Shown: positions 16,120-24,221, counted from the stretch's first letter. The stretch: DNA of 33,760 nucleotides from Pandoraea sp. (GCA_031291335.1 JARLJF010000096.1:1-33760), one strand, 5' to 3'. Translations and numbers: made by a program. Notes: generated from the letters alone by a model not told the origin.

Positions 16120-19100
16120 ACCAGCGACACCAGCGGATCTCCCGCACTGATCATCATGCCCGGACGGCAATGGAATGACCCGACCACGCCGTCATGAGGT
16201 GCCGCAATTTGAAACTCCATTTTCATCGCTTCCAGAATTAGCAGCGGATCCCCCGCATTGACCTTCTCACCCTGCTGCGCGAGCAGTTTCCAGACATTCC
16301 CCGTAATATCCGCCGCAACGACCGTGCCCTGAATCTCGATTGGACCAGCGGCCTCGCGCCCCTCGTGCGCCCCCTCCGTCGCCGATGCCTCGGCGGCCCA
16401 GCGCTCGACCTCGGTGTCGAAGGCACGCTTCTGCGCCGTTTTGAACGATGCCATCTCGTCGGCAATGCGATCGAGAAACGCGTTGTACTCACCCAGATCG
16501 AAGACCTCCTCCTCGATCCGCACGGTCTGCCGCCCTTCTCGGAAGTCACGCCGAAGCGTGTCGAGTTCGGCCTCCGTCACCGGGTAGAACCGCACCTGAT
16601 CGAAGAAGCGCAACAACCACGGCTTGCCGTCGACGAACACTTCATTCTTGAGGAATTTGTTCCAGATCGGCAGCGTCCGGCCGACCAACTGATACCCGCC
16701 GGGCGAATCCATGCCGTAGATGCACATGTAGACGCCGCCGATGCCCACCGTCCCCTCCGCCGTGTACGTGCGCGCCGGGTTGTACTTTGACGTGAGCAAC
16801 CGGTGACGCGGGTCGACAGGCACGGCGCACGGCGCGCCGAGGTAGACGTCGCCCAGACCCAGCACCATATAACTCGCGGCGAAGACGGTGTCCTGTACCG
16901 CCTGCGCCGACTCCAGCCCGTTGATCCGCCGGATGAATTCGGTATTGCTCGGCAACCACGGCGCCGTGTCCCGAACCGACTGGCGATACCGGGCGACGGC
17001 GTCGAGCGTGGCCGAGTCTTCATAGGCCATCGGCAGATAGACGACACGGCTCGGCACCCGCATCGTCAGGACGTCGTGCAAACTGTCGTCCGTCGCAGCA
17101 ATACGCGCCACCAATGCGCGCTGCGAAATGACGCGGCTGTCAAAGCGCACCTGTAGCGAACGCACACCCGGCGAGAGTTCCATCACGCCATCGACCGCCT
17201 GCGCGCGCAACGCCTCCATCAATGCGTGGATGCGGAACCGCAGATTCAGATCCAGCACGTTCTCGCCGTATTCGACGAGCACATGCTTGTCGCCTGCCTG
17301 CCGCACCACCGCCTTCGGCCGTTCCCCCTGCGCGCTCAGCTCGTGGAGAATCGGCGTGGTGTCGGGGGTTGGCCGCGCAGCGTCCGACGCTTTCGCCGGC
17401 GGTACGACCTCCCACGTCGATAAGAAAGCGTCCTGAGCGCACTCAAGGGCGAGCGCTTCGTCAAACGTCATGGGATGGAAGCGTATCCGGTCGCCGGGCT
17501 TGACCTGCCCGACCTTCCACAATTCCGCCTTCGCAATCGTAACGGGGCAGACGAATCCCCCCAGGCTCGGGCCGTCGCGCGTGAGAATCACCGGCATATC
17601 GCCGGTGAAATTGATGCTCCCGACGGCATATTCGCAATCGTGAATGTTCGACGGATGCAAGCCCGCCTCGCCGCCGTCAACGCGGGTCCACTCGGGCTTG
17701 GGGCCGTTCAGTCGAATACCGAGCCGGTTCGAGTTGTAATGCACTTCCCACTCGGCGGCGAAAAAAGCGTCGATGGAGGTCTGCGTAAAGAAGTCCGGTG
17801 CACCATGTGGGCCGTACAGCACGCCGATGTCCCACGTCTTGCCGTACGTCGGGATCAAGACGTCAGGCAGTGCCGCGGGCGCATGCGTGGGTGCGAGGTC
17901 CTGCGTTGCGGGAAGTGCCACATCGGCGATGGGAAGCACATCCGACGCACGCAATGTGCGTCCGGCATGGCCGCCGAACTGTCCCAGCGCAAACGTTGCG
18001 CGGCTACCTAGATAGACAGGGACATCGAACCCGTTGCGCACCGCGAGATAGGTTCGGCATCCCTCTTTTGCCTTGCCCATGCGAAGTATCTGCCCGGCCT
18101 TGACCGGAATCGGAGTCCAGAACGGCACCGGCACGGCATCCAGCGCAGCGTCTGCGGGCGCGCCGGTCAGCGCAATCGTGGCGTCGGCCCAGAAACGCAA
18201 CGTCGGGCCCATCACCGTCGCCTCGATTCCCGCCGCATGCGGCGCGTTGCCCACGATTCGGTTGGCCACACGAAACGCCCAGTCGTCCATCGGGCCCGAC
18301 GGCGGCACGCCGATGTCCCAGTAACCCACGCGGCCCGGATAGTCCTGAATCGTCGTGTAGGTGCCCGGTTCCAGCACTTCGACGGCACTCGGCGCGTACG
18401 GGAAAGTGTCCAGCGTCCGTGTCGACACCTCGCCGGCAGCAAATGTTTCAGCACAGACAATGGCACGCAAGTAATCCAGATTGGTGGCGATGCCGCCTAG
18501 CCGCACTTGCGCCAGCGCCCCCTGAAGTCGTGCGATGGCTTGCGCCCGGTCGTCGCCGAAAACAATGATCTTGGCGATCATCGGGTCGTAGTGCGCCGAT
18601 ACCTCGGTTCCCGTTTCCACCCAGGTGTCGACGCGCACGTCCGTCGGAAATTCGACCTGTGTGAGCACACCCGGGCTCGGAGCAAAGTTGCGCAACGGAT
18701 TCTCGGCGTAGACACGCACTTCGATGCTGGCGCCGCGTCCGCTCACATTCTGCGCCAGCACTGGCGGCTCACCGGCGGCCGTGCGAATCATCCACTCGAC
18801 GAGGTCGACCCCCGTCACGGCCTCGGTAATCGCGTGCTCCACTTGCAGACGCGTATTCACTTCGAGGAAGTAGAACGCTTCCTTGGCCTGGTCGTAGATG
18901 AACTCGACCGTTCCGGCAGAGCGGTAGTTGACCGACTGCCCGAGCCGGCGGGCGGACGCAAGCAATTGTTCGCGCACGTGCGCAGGCAGATTCGGTGCCG
19001 GCGTCTCCTCCACCACTTTCTGATTGCGACGTTGCAGCGAGCAGTCGCGCTCGCCCAGCGTGATGACATTGCCCCGTCCGTCGCCAAAAATCTGGACTTC

Positions 19101-19724
19101 GACATGGCGCGCGCGGTCGACAAAGCGCTCGACGAATACGCCGGCATTGGCGAAAAACGATTTGCCCAGCCGTTGTACGGACTCGAAGGCAGCGACGAGT
19201 TCGCTCTCGTCGTTACACCGCGTCAGGCCAATGCCCCCGCCACCCGCTGTGCTCTTGAGCATGACGGGATACCCGATGGCGGCGGCGGCCGAGCGCGCTG
19301 CGTCGACATCGGCGAGCAAGCCCGAACCGGGCGTAAGCGGCACGCCGGCGAGTTCGGCAAGCTCGCGGGCCGCGTGCTTGAGCCCGAACTGTTCCATCTG
19401 CTCGGGCGTCGGGCCGACGAAGGCAATGCCGTGGGCTTCGCATTCCGCCGCGAATCCGGCGTTCTCGGACAGGAAACCGTATCCGGGAATGATGGCCTGC
19501 GCGCCGGTCGCCTTCGCGGCGGCAATGATGAGATCCGTACGCAGGTAGCTCTCGGCGGCCGCATTGCCACCCAATGGCACAGCCACGTCTGCCGCGCCGA
19601 CATGCAGGCTGTTGCGATCGGCGTCGGAATACACCGCAACGCTGCGAATGTTCATGCGACGCAACGTGCGCGCGATACGACAGGCGATCTCGCCGCGATT
19701 GGCGATCAAAACGGTATCGAACAT
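16116..19724 (-). CDS. uca: Urea carboxylase, biotin-dependent
   Basis: ATP- and biotin-dependent carboxylation of urea to allophanate, the first step of the nickel-free urea route. The 1202 residues match a full-length enzyme. Order of domains: biotin carboxylase, about 1-450 (MFDTVLIANRGEIA, GGGGIGLTRC, HVEVQIFGDG, EVNTRLQVEH); KipA/AHS2-like carboxyltransferase half, about 475-790 (GTYTTIQDYPGRVGYWDIG, PSGPMD); KipI/AHS1-like half, about 815-1030; biotinyl domain at the end with K1168 in EAMKMEF as biotinylation site. GGAG precedes the ATG at 19724. The allophanate hydrolase gene lies 13 bases upstream and a GntR gene overlaps the end. A carboxylase for another amide, such as guanidine, is possible in this family; the adjacent allophanate hydrolase allows either reading. 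Confidence 0.93.
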   Translation of the reverse strand: MFDTVLIANRGEIACRIARTLRRMNIRSVAVYSDADRNSLHVGAADVAVPLGGNAAAESYLRTDLIIAAAKATGAQAIIPGYGFLSENAGFAAECEAHGIAFVGPTPEQMEQFGLKHAARELAELAGVPLTPGSGLLADVDAARSAAAAIGYPVMLKSTAGGGGIGLTRCNDESELVAAFESVQRLGKSFFANAGVFVERFVDRARHVEVQIFGDGRGNVITLGERDCSLQRRNQKVVEETPAPNLPAHVREQLLASARRLGQSVNYRSAGTVEFIYDQAKEAFYFLEVNTRLQVEHAITEAVTGVDLVEWMIRTAAGEPPVLAQNVSGRGASIEVRVYAENPLRNFAPSPGVLTQVEFPTDVRVDTWVETGTEVSAHYDPMIAKIIVFGDDRAQAIARLQGALAQVRLGGIATNLDYLRAIVCAETFAAGEVSTRTLDTFPYAPSAVEVLEPGTYTTIQDYPGRVGYWDIGVPPSGPMDDWAFRVANRIVGNAPHAAGIEATVMGPTLRFWADATIALTGAPADAALDAVPVPFWTPIPVKAGQILRMGKAKEGCRTYLAVRNGFDVPVYLGSRATFALGQFGGHAGRTLRASDVLPIADVALPATQDLAPTHAPAALPDVLIPTYGKTWDIGVLYGPHGAPDFFTQTSIDAFFAAEWEVHYNSNRLGIRLNGPKPEWTRVDGGEAGLHPSNIHDCEYAVGSINFTGDMPVILTRDGPSLGGFVCPVTIAKAELWKVGQVKPGDRIRFHPMTFDEALALECAQDAFLSTWEVVPPAKASDAARPTPDTTPILHELSAQGERPKAVVRQAGDKHVLVEYGENVLDLNLRFRIHALMEALRAQAVDGVMELSPGVRSLQVRFDSRVISQRALVARIAATDDSLHDVLTMRVPSRVVYLPMAYEDSATLDAVARYRQSVRDTAPWLPSNTEFIRRINGLESAQAVQDTVFAASYMVLGLGDVYLGAPCAVPVDPRHRLLTSKYNPARTYTAEGTVGIGGVYMCIYGMDSPGGYQLVGRTLPIWNKFLKNEVFVDGKPWLLRFFDQVRFYPVTEAELDTLRRDFREGRQTVRIEEEVFDLGEYNAFLDRIADEMASFKTAQKRAFDTEVERWAAEASATEGAHEGREAAGPIEIQGTVVAADITGNVWKLLAQQGEKVNAGDPLLILEAMKMEFQIAAPHDGVVGSFHCRPGMMISAGDPLVSLV

Positions 19725-19737
19725 GGAGACTCCGGCG

Positions 19738-21564
19738 TTAGCGAACGATCGGGGGCGTTGCGCGCAGCGATTGCTGATAGGCGGCCCAACCGCCGAATTC
19801 GGTGACATCCCTGGCGTCGCGAATCGCAAATGGCTCGCAGATGAAGCCCTTCACGCTTCGGCCGTCCGCCAGTTCGAGCGTGCCGATGCCGAGTGGCGCA
19901 GGTATGCCGGCCACAAAGGTGCCAAACGCAGCGGCCGGAACGTCCCACAACTCCACCTGGATGGCGGCGCCATCGTCACCACGTACGAGTCCCGGTTTGG
20001 GCGGTGTCGTATTCGCCAGCGCGAAGAGCCGGTAGGTCGAACTCGTGGTCGTCGCCTCGACGAAGCGAGCGTTGCGCGAGGTCAGTTCGTGATTGAGCGG
20101 CATGCCGCGCAGATGCGCGCCAACGACCGCGACACGGATCACGTCGTCGTGCGGTGCCGACACGGTTGCGTCAGACGCAACGCTCTCGGGCAGCGGCAAG
20201 CCCGTCGCGCCCCGCGGCAGCCCGGCGGCCTCGTGCCACTGTGCCGCGTAGACGGTCAACGCCCGTTCGCGCCAGGCATCGGCGATCAGGGTGATGCCGA
20301 ATGGCAAGCCGTCGCTGCGCAGGCTGGCCGGCACGGCCACTGCGCTCCAGTCCAGCAGGTTGACGAAGTTGGTGTATTTGCCCTGATGACTGTTGAGTCG
20401 CACCGGATCGTTCAACAACTCGTCGATGCGGTAGTGCGTGGGGGCCGTCGGTACAAGTAGCGCGTCGAACCCGGCGAGCAGTGCATCGGCCTGACGTTTG
20501 AGGTCGGCAAGCCGGTACGTGCCTTCGAACGCGTCGGCCGCCGAGAACTGCCTGGCTTTGAAGACGATGTCGCGCACCACCGGGTGGATGTCGGCCTCAT
20601 TCGTCTGCGCAAAGTTGCGAATGGCGGCGTAGCGTTCGGCAACCCATGCGCCGTCGTAGAGCAATGCCGTCACCTGATCGAACAACGAAAAGTCGACCGG
20701 CACACAGATGGCGCCACGCGCCTCCATTTTCGCGACGGCATCCGCAAACGCTTGCTCGGCGAGCTTGTCGCCATAGAACTCAGGCGCAGCGGGAATTGCC
20801 AGGCGCGGTGCATCGGGCATGCGCCATGCCAACGCCGACGCGGGGGCTTCGCGCGACAGTCCGTCGCTCAGGTCAAGCGCGGCGGCCACGTCGTAGACGC
20901 ATGCCGCATCAGGCACCGTAGTCGCGAAAACGGAGACGCAGTCGAGCGTACGGCACGCGGGCACCACGCCGGTATTGCTGAGCGCACCTCGTGTGGGTTT
21001 GATGCCGACGATATTGTTCAGACCGGCGGGCACGCGTCCCGACCCGGCCGTATCGGTGCCCAGCGAGAACGGCACGAGACCGCGTGCGACGACGGACGCC
21101 GACCCCGAACTCGAACCACCGCTGATGTACGCCGGGTCGAACGTATTGGCGGGGATGCCATACGGCGAGCGTACGCCGACGAGACCGGTGGCGAATTGAT
21201 CGAGATTGGTCTTGCCCACGACGATGGCGCCCGCGGCGACGAGACGCGCAACAACCGTGGCGCTCTTGTCTGGCGCATAGGCAAACGCAGGGCAACCCGC
21301 GGTCGTCTCGAAGCCCGCAACGTCGATGTTGTCCTTCACCGCGAACGGCACCCCATACAGCGCAAACCGGCTCAAGTCGTTCCCGGCAGCGGCCAGGCGG
21401 TCGGCCAGCGCACTCAGTTGCGCCGCGAGTACCTCATTGGAGACGACCGAAATCCAGGCAGTATCCGGTTCGTCCAATGTCTGACGCCATTCCCCCAGCA
21501 GCGAGCGCGGTGTCGCGCCGTCTCGGTAGGCTGCCAGCCAGTCGCCGATGGTCCATCCACGCAT
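19738..21564 (-). CDS. atzF: Allophanate hydrolase
   Basis: Amidase-signature enzyme that splits allophanate into ammonium and carbon dioxide, the second step after urea carboxylase. It has 608 residues: an amidase domain, about 1-440, and the C-terminal allophanate hydrolase domain, about 465-600. The catalytic triad reads K77 in AVKDNIDVAG, S151 in SGGSSSGSAS and S175 in DTAGSGRVPA. The 98- and 24-residue spacings equal those I recall for AtzF (K91, S165, S189). The ATG at 21564 has AAGGAG six bases upstream. It heads the minus-strand urea operon, with an operator-like inverted repeat right before the ribosome-binding site and a sigma-54-like promoter before that. Confidence 0.94.
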   Translation of the reverse strand: MRGWTIGDWLAAYRDGATPRSLLGEWRQTLDEPDTAWISVVSNEVLAAQLSALADRLAAAGNDLSRFALYGVPFAVKDNIDVAGFETTAGCPAFAYAPDKSATVVARLVAAGAIVVGKTNLDQFATGLVGVRSPYGIPANTFDPAYISGGSSSGSASVVARGLVPFSLGTDTAGSGRVPAGLNNIVGIKPTRGALSNTGVVPACRTLDCVSVFATTVPDAACVYDVAAALDLSDGLSREAPASALAWRMPDAPRLAIPAAPEFYGDKLAEQAFADAVAKMEARGAICVPVDFSLFDQVTALLYDGAWVAERYAAIRNFAQTNEADIHPVVRDIVFKARQFSAADAFEGTYRLADLKRQADALLAGFDALLVPTAPTHYRIDELLNDPVRLNSHQGKYTNFVNLLDWSAVAVPASLRSDGLPFGITLIADAWRERALTVYAAQWHEAAGLPRGATGLPLPESVASDATVSAPHDDVIRVAVVGAHLRGMPLNHELTSRNARFVEATTTSSTYRLFALANTTPPKPGLVRGDDGAAIQVELWDVPAAAFGTFVAGIPAPLGIGTLELADGRSVKGFICEPFAIRDARDVTEFGGWAAYQQSLRATPPIVR

Positions 21565-21576
21565 TTGGTACTCCTT

Positions 21577-21588
21577 CTTGTGTACAAG
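21577..21588 (-). promoter_or_regulatory. GntR-type operator in the urea operon leader
   Basis: CTTGT and ACAAG form an inverted repeat around two bases, ending 12 bases before the atzF ATG and next to its ribosome-binding site. TTGT-N2-ACAA is a common FCD-GntR operator form. With transcription starting near 21592, a bound repressor would sit at about +5 to +16. The natural candidate is the GntR protein encoded at the operon's end. Confidence 0.65.
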
Positions 21589-21603
21589 TCTGCGTGGAGC
21601 AAT

Positions 21604-21619
21604 TCAAGTTTCGTGCCAA
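21604..21619 (-). promoter_or_regulatory. Sigma-54-like promoter for the urea operon
   Basis: On the minus strand TTGGCACG, a full match to the -24 element, is followed after AAAC by TTGA, where the -12 consensus is TTGC. Spacing is correct. The one mismatch falls on the important C of the -12 element, so activity is likely but not certain. It predicts a start near 21592. Confidence 0.5.
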
Positions 21620-21649
21620 CACCCGCGGCATAAGGCACCACCCCATTAA

Positions 21650-21666
21650 TGCGCCGAAAACGTGCA
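21650..21666. promoter_or_regulatory. NtrC-like binding site
   Basis: TGCGCC-N5-CGTGCA matches the NtrC dyad TGCACC-N5-GGTGCA at 10 of 12 positions with the right spacing. It is centred about 66 bases upstream of the predicted sigma-54 start, closer than usual. Nitrogen control of urea breakdown makes sense biologically. Confidence 0.4.
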
Positions 21667-21768
21667 CGATCGCTCGCCATGCACGCCATCCCGATGGGGC
21701 ACATTTCGCACCAATGCAAGGCGCGCGCACCATTCACAGGCGTGGCGCTTGCGTGGCTTCCGGCGCGC

Positions 21769-22413
21769 TTAGTGCGGGTACCCGGCTTGCTGAAACGGAT
21801 GCGCGTGAGCGAATTCGGGGAGTGCGAAACAGCGCTTCGTCAACGCGGCAACGTTCGGGAATGCCGCAATGTCCAGCTGATATAAATCGGCGATGATCTT
21901 CTGACCCGCGACGCAGATGTCCGCGAGCGTCGGCGTCGATCCAAGCGCAAAGGGGGCCGCCGGGCGTTGCGCGAGCATTCGTTCGTAGGTGGCCAGTCCC
22001 TCCTCCGCCCAATGCCGACACCACGTTTCGATGACAGTCGCATCGGCACCGAACGTTTCGGACAGATGTTTGCGAACGCGCGGCACGACCAACGGGTGCG
22101 AATCCGCGACCGAGACGAGCGCCAGCGCCCGGACGTACGCGCGGTCTTTCGGGTCCTCAGGCATCAGACGTGGCGACGGATGTACCTCGTCGAGGTACTC
22201 CATGATCGCCAGCGATTGGAAAACACGATGGCCGTCGTGGACCAACGTCGGCACGACACGCTCGGCATTCATTTCTGCATAGTCGGCATCGAATTGGCGC
22301 CCCGCCAGAATGTCGACCTCGATTTCCTCAAAAGGGAGTTTCTTCAACGCGAGCGCCACGCGCACGCGGAAGGCTGCATTCGATCGCCAAAAACCGTAGA
22401 GCTGAATTGCCAT
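21769..22413 (-). CDS. maiA: Zeta-class glutathione S-transferase, maleylacetoacetate isomerase-like
   Basis: Glutathione-dependent enzyme of 214 residues. Zeta-class marks are NAERVVPTL in the thioredoxin-like domain, QSLAIMEYLDEVHP (glutathione gamma-glutamyl contact) and the C-terminal TPTLADICVAGQKI with an ending like FQQAGYPH. Known relatives isomerise maleylacetoacetate or maleylpyruvate in tyrosine, homogentisate or gentisate breakdown. The usual SSCSxRVR active-site motif is altered to RSNAAFRVR at about 9-17, so the assignment as an isomerase is tentative. AAGGA precedes the ATG at some distance. No other aromatic-degradation gene is nearby. Two identical operator-like boxes lie upstream, so it is probably regulated by an unlinked repressor. 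Confidence 0.82.
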   Translation of the reverse strand: MAIQLYGFWRSNAAFRVRVALALKKLPFEEIEVDILAGRQFDADYAEMNAERVVPTLVHDGHRVFQSLAIMEYLDEVHPSPRLMPEDPKDRAYVRALALVSVADSHPLVVPRVRKHLSETFGADATVIETWCRHWAEEGLATYERMLAQRPAAPFALGSTPTLADICVAGQKIIADLYQLDIAAFPNVAALTKRCFALPEFAHAHPFQQAGYPH

Positions 22414-22479
22414 GGGGTTCGTCCTTCCTCGGAATCATTTGGGGGAAACATGAGGCACGCCGGCACATGCCGACGCACG

Positions 22480-22494
22480 ATTGCATTTGCAACT
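22480..22494. promoter_or_regulatory. Operator-like box, copy 1
   Basis: ATTGCATTTGCAACT contains the inverted repeat TTGCA-TT-TGCAA. An identical copy lies 43 bases to the right. It is 67-81 bases upstream of the GST start codon. The shape suits a MarR-like dimer. Confidence 0.65.
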
Positions 22495-22522
22495 AAATTG
22501 GCAGCGATCATGCCACGCGACA

Positions 22523-22537
22523 ATTGCATTTGCAACT
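22523..22537. promoter_or_regulatory. Operator-like box, copy 2
   Basis: This is the second exact copy of ATTGCATTTGCAACT. It ends 13 bases before the -35 element of the ECF promoter at 22551, so a bound protein could influence the sigma-factor gene as well as the GST gene. Confidence 0.65.
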
Positions 22538-22550
22538 CATAAAAATTCAA

Positions 22551-22578
22551 TGCATCCGGAGGGCTGCGTCATCCGTAT
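22551..22578 (+). promoter_or_regulatory. ECF sigma promoter P1 (autoregulation of the sigma gene)
   Basis: TGCATCCG at 22551-22558 and TCCGTAT at 22572-22578 with a 13-base spacer, the same as the other two sites. Predicted transcription start is near 22585. This implies that the ECF factor drives its own gene, as is usual for the class. The leader to the preferred ATG at 22719 is about 134 bases. Confidence 0.88.
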
Positions 22579-22718
22579 TTCCCGGCATGATCTCCTTCCA
22601 ACGTCGCTCCATGTCCAACGCCAGTCGCTTCGTGCCTGACTCGACGCCCTTTGCCGCGGCGAAGGTGCTATATTGCGCGGAACGTCAACGCTATGGCCTG
22701 CGCCACGGCCTCGCCCGC

Positions 22719-23336
22719 ATGAACGACTTGCCCGAAAGTTCCGACCGAGCACGTTCGCCAAGCCCTCCACGCGCCAGCGACACGAGTGCCGACGCCGACT
22801 GGCGCGACACGTTGAACCGAACGCTGTCCGCCGTCGGTCAGGAAGATCGCGAAGCGTTTGCCGCGCTCTACCAGATGGCCTCCGCGCGCATATTCGGCGT
22901 GATTCTGCGCATGGTCCGCGACCGCGCAGAGGCTGAAGATCTGCTTCAGGACGTTTTCGTCACTGTCTGGCGACGGGCAAGCGCCTTCGACCCCGCCCGG
23001 GGTAGCGCGTTGACCTGGCTCATTACCCTGGCCCGCAATCGGACCATCGACCGTTTGCGGGAGCATCGGGAGACGGCGCTCGATGAGCCGGAAGCCCTTG
23101 CCATCCCATCCGAAGACCCGACACCCGCAGCTCTTGCCGAAGCCTCGGAGGCTCGGCAACGTCTTGAAGAATGCATGCAGCGCCTCGAACCGCAACAGCG
23201 CGGCGTCGTGCGCGAGGCGTTCTTCAGCGGTGCGTCCTATAGCGAGTTGGCCAGCCGTCTGAGCGTGCCGCTCGGGACGATGAAAAGCTGGATCCGCCGC
23301 AGCCTGATGCAATTGAAGATGTGTCTCGAGCAATGA
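22719..23336 (+). CDS. ECF sigma factor, SigK/RskA-associated type
   Basis: RNA polymerase sigma factor of 205 residues from the ATG at 22719. Region 2 lies in about 40-110 (AFAALYQMASARIFGVILRM, then AEAEDLLQDVFVTVWRRA and GSALTWLITLARNRTIDRLR). Region 4 lies in about 145-200 (LEPQQRGVVREAFFSGASYSELASRL, then PLGTMKSWIRRSL). The stop overlaps the anti-sigma start as ATGA. In-frame ATGs at 22587 and 22611 follow the predicted transcription start and could add 44 or 36 residues; none has a clear ribosome-binding site, so the start is uncertain. Three matching promoters in this window define its probable regulon: itself, the DUF1295-CFA operon and the lipocalin operon. Confidence 0.92.
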   Translation: MNDLPESSDRARSPSPPRASDTSADADWRDTLNRTLSAVGQEDREAFAALYQMASARIFGVILRMVRDRAEAEDLLQDVFVTVWRRASAFDPARGSALTWLITLARNRTIDRLREHRETALDEPEALAIPSEDPTPAALAEASEARQRLEECMQRLEPQQRGVVREAFFSGASYSELASRLSVPLGTMKSWIRRSLMQLKMCLEQ

Positions 23337-24064
23337 ATACGCCCGCCAACCACGACGACGAGCTGCGCTGCGCCGAATACGCCCTTGGCGTACTGAGCGC
23401 GGCTGAGCGGCGCGAGCTTGAGCGAGAGGCGGGCGAGAATCCGCTCGTTCAGGCCAACCTGCATCGGTGGCAAGCACGCTTCGCGCCGTTGGCCGAAGAT
23501 GCCCCGGCGGTCGAGCCGCCGCCTCGCGTCTGGCAACGGATTCAGCTTGATCTCGGCATTCCGTCCGAGACTCGCACCGCCCGGCCGGGATCGTCCACCA
23601 CCTGGTGGGACAATTTGCGTCTGTGGCGCTGGTTCGGGCTTGGGGCAGGCATTGCCGCGCTCGTTCTGCTTGCCGTCAACGTCGGTTCGCTGTTGCCCTT
23701 CGGCCAGCCCACGGCGGTGGTCAGCCCGTATATGGTGGCGACCATCGCGCGACAGGACGGCATCGCGCACTGGACGGCGACGGTCGACACGCGCCGCGCG
23801 AGCATGGTCGTCGTGCCGGCAGACAAGCCGATCATCGCTGCCGGACGCGCGACCGAGCTGTGGCTGATCCCGCCCAACGCCAAGCCCATTCCGCTCGGTG
23901 TCTTCCCAGCCGATCAACCGGCGTCGATGGCCCTGTCGCCGGAAATCCTGGCGCAGATGGGCAACAACGCCGTACTCGCGGTATCCATCGAACCGCCGGG
24001 CGGCTCTCCGACCGGCCAGCCGACCGGCCCGGTGGTTGCGACCGGCGCGATCCGGCCAGCCTGA
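23333..24064 (+). CDS. Anti-sigma factor, RskA family
   Basis: Membrane-bound inhibitor of the adjacent ECF sigma factor, 243 residues. The N-terminal cytoplasmic part, about 1-95, has the sequence CAEYALGVLSAAERRELE typical of the RskA anti-sigma domain. A single membrane helix follows at about 101-122, and the C-terminal periplasmic RskA domain, about 123-243, contains TELWLIPPNAKPIPLGVFP. There is no His/Cys zinc motif of the ChrR kind. Sigma release would be expected by proteolysis of this protein after an envelope signal (family knowledge). Its ATG overlaps the sigma stop, giving coupled translation, and a strong terminator follows. Confidence 0.92.
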   Translation: MNTPANHDDELRCAEYALGVLSAAERRELEREAGENPLVQANLHRWQARFAPLAEDAPAVEPPPRVWQRIQLDLGIPSETRTARPGSSTTWWDNLRLWRWFGLGAGIAALVLLAVNVGSLLPFGQPTAVVSPYMVATIARQDGIAHWTATVDTRRASMVVVPADKPIIAAGRATELWLIPPNAKPIPLGVFPADQPASMALSPEILAQMGNNAVLAVSIEPPGGSPTGQPTGPVVATGAIRPA

Positions 24065-24096
24065 TCGCGCGCCCCGCCTCCGCCGTCTCTGCCTCT

Positions 24097-24135
24097 GAAG
24101 GGGTTGTCCATCGACTGGACAACCCCTTCTTCATT
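24097..24135 (+). terminator. Strong intrinsic terminator after the anti-sigma gene
   Basis: A perfect 14-bp stem, GAAGGGGTTGTCCA at 24097-24110 pairing with 24116-24129, has a five-base loop and a T-rich tail. It separates the sigma/anti-sigma unit from the DUF1295-CFA operon, which explains why the latter has its own ECF promoter. Confidence 0.9.
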
Positions 24136-24193
24136 TCCAACGTGCCCTTCCCCGCTTGATCACGCGAAATCCATGAAATATTTGCTCGACGTG

Positions 24194-24221
24194 TGCATCC
24201 GTTAGCGCATGGCGTCCGTAT
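24194..24221 (+). promoter_or_regulatory. ECF sigma promoter P2 before the DUF1295-CFA operon
   Basis: TGCATCCG at 24194-24201 and TCCGTAT at 24215-24221 with a 13-base spacer. Predicted start near 24228, about 32 bases before the DUF1295 ATG, which has CGGAG in front. It matches P1 and P3 exactly in both boxes. Confidence 0.9.

Noticed and set aside
21589..21603. Alternative sigma-54 -12 element TTGCT just downstream
   Set aside because: TTGCT is present, but the distance from GG to GC would be 15 bases instead of 10, so only the TTGA register is compatible.
21670..21740. A second NtrC site further upstream of the urea operon
   Set aside because: GCACC and TGCA fragments occur here, but none forms the dyad with five-base spacing.
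22669..22674. TATATT as sigma-70 -10 of the sigma-factor gene
   Set aside because: No -35 stands at suitable distance; the ECF motif at 22551-22578 is far better supported. A second weak promoter cannot be excluded.
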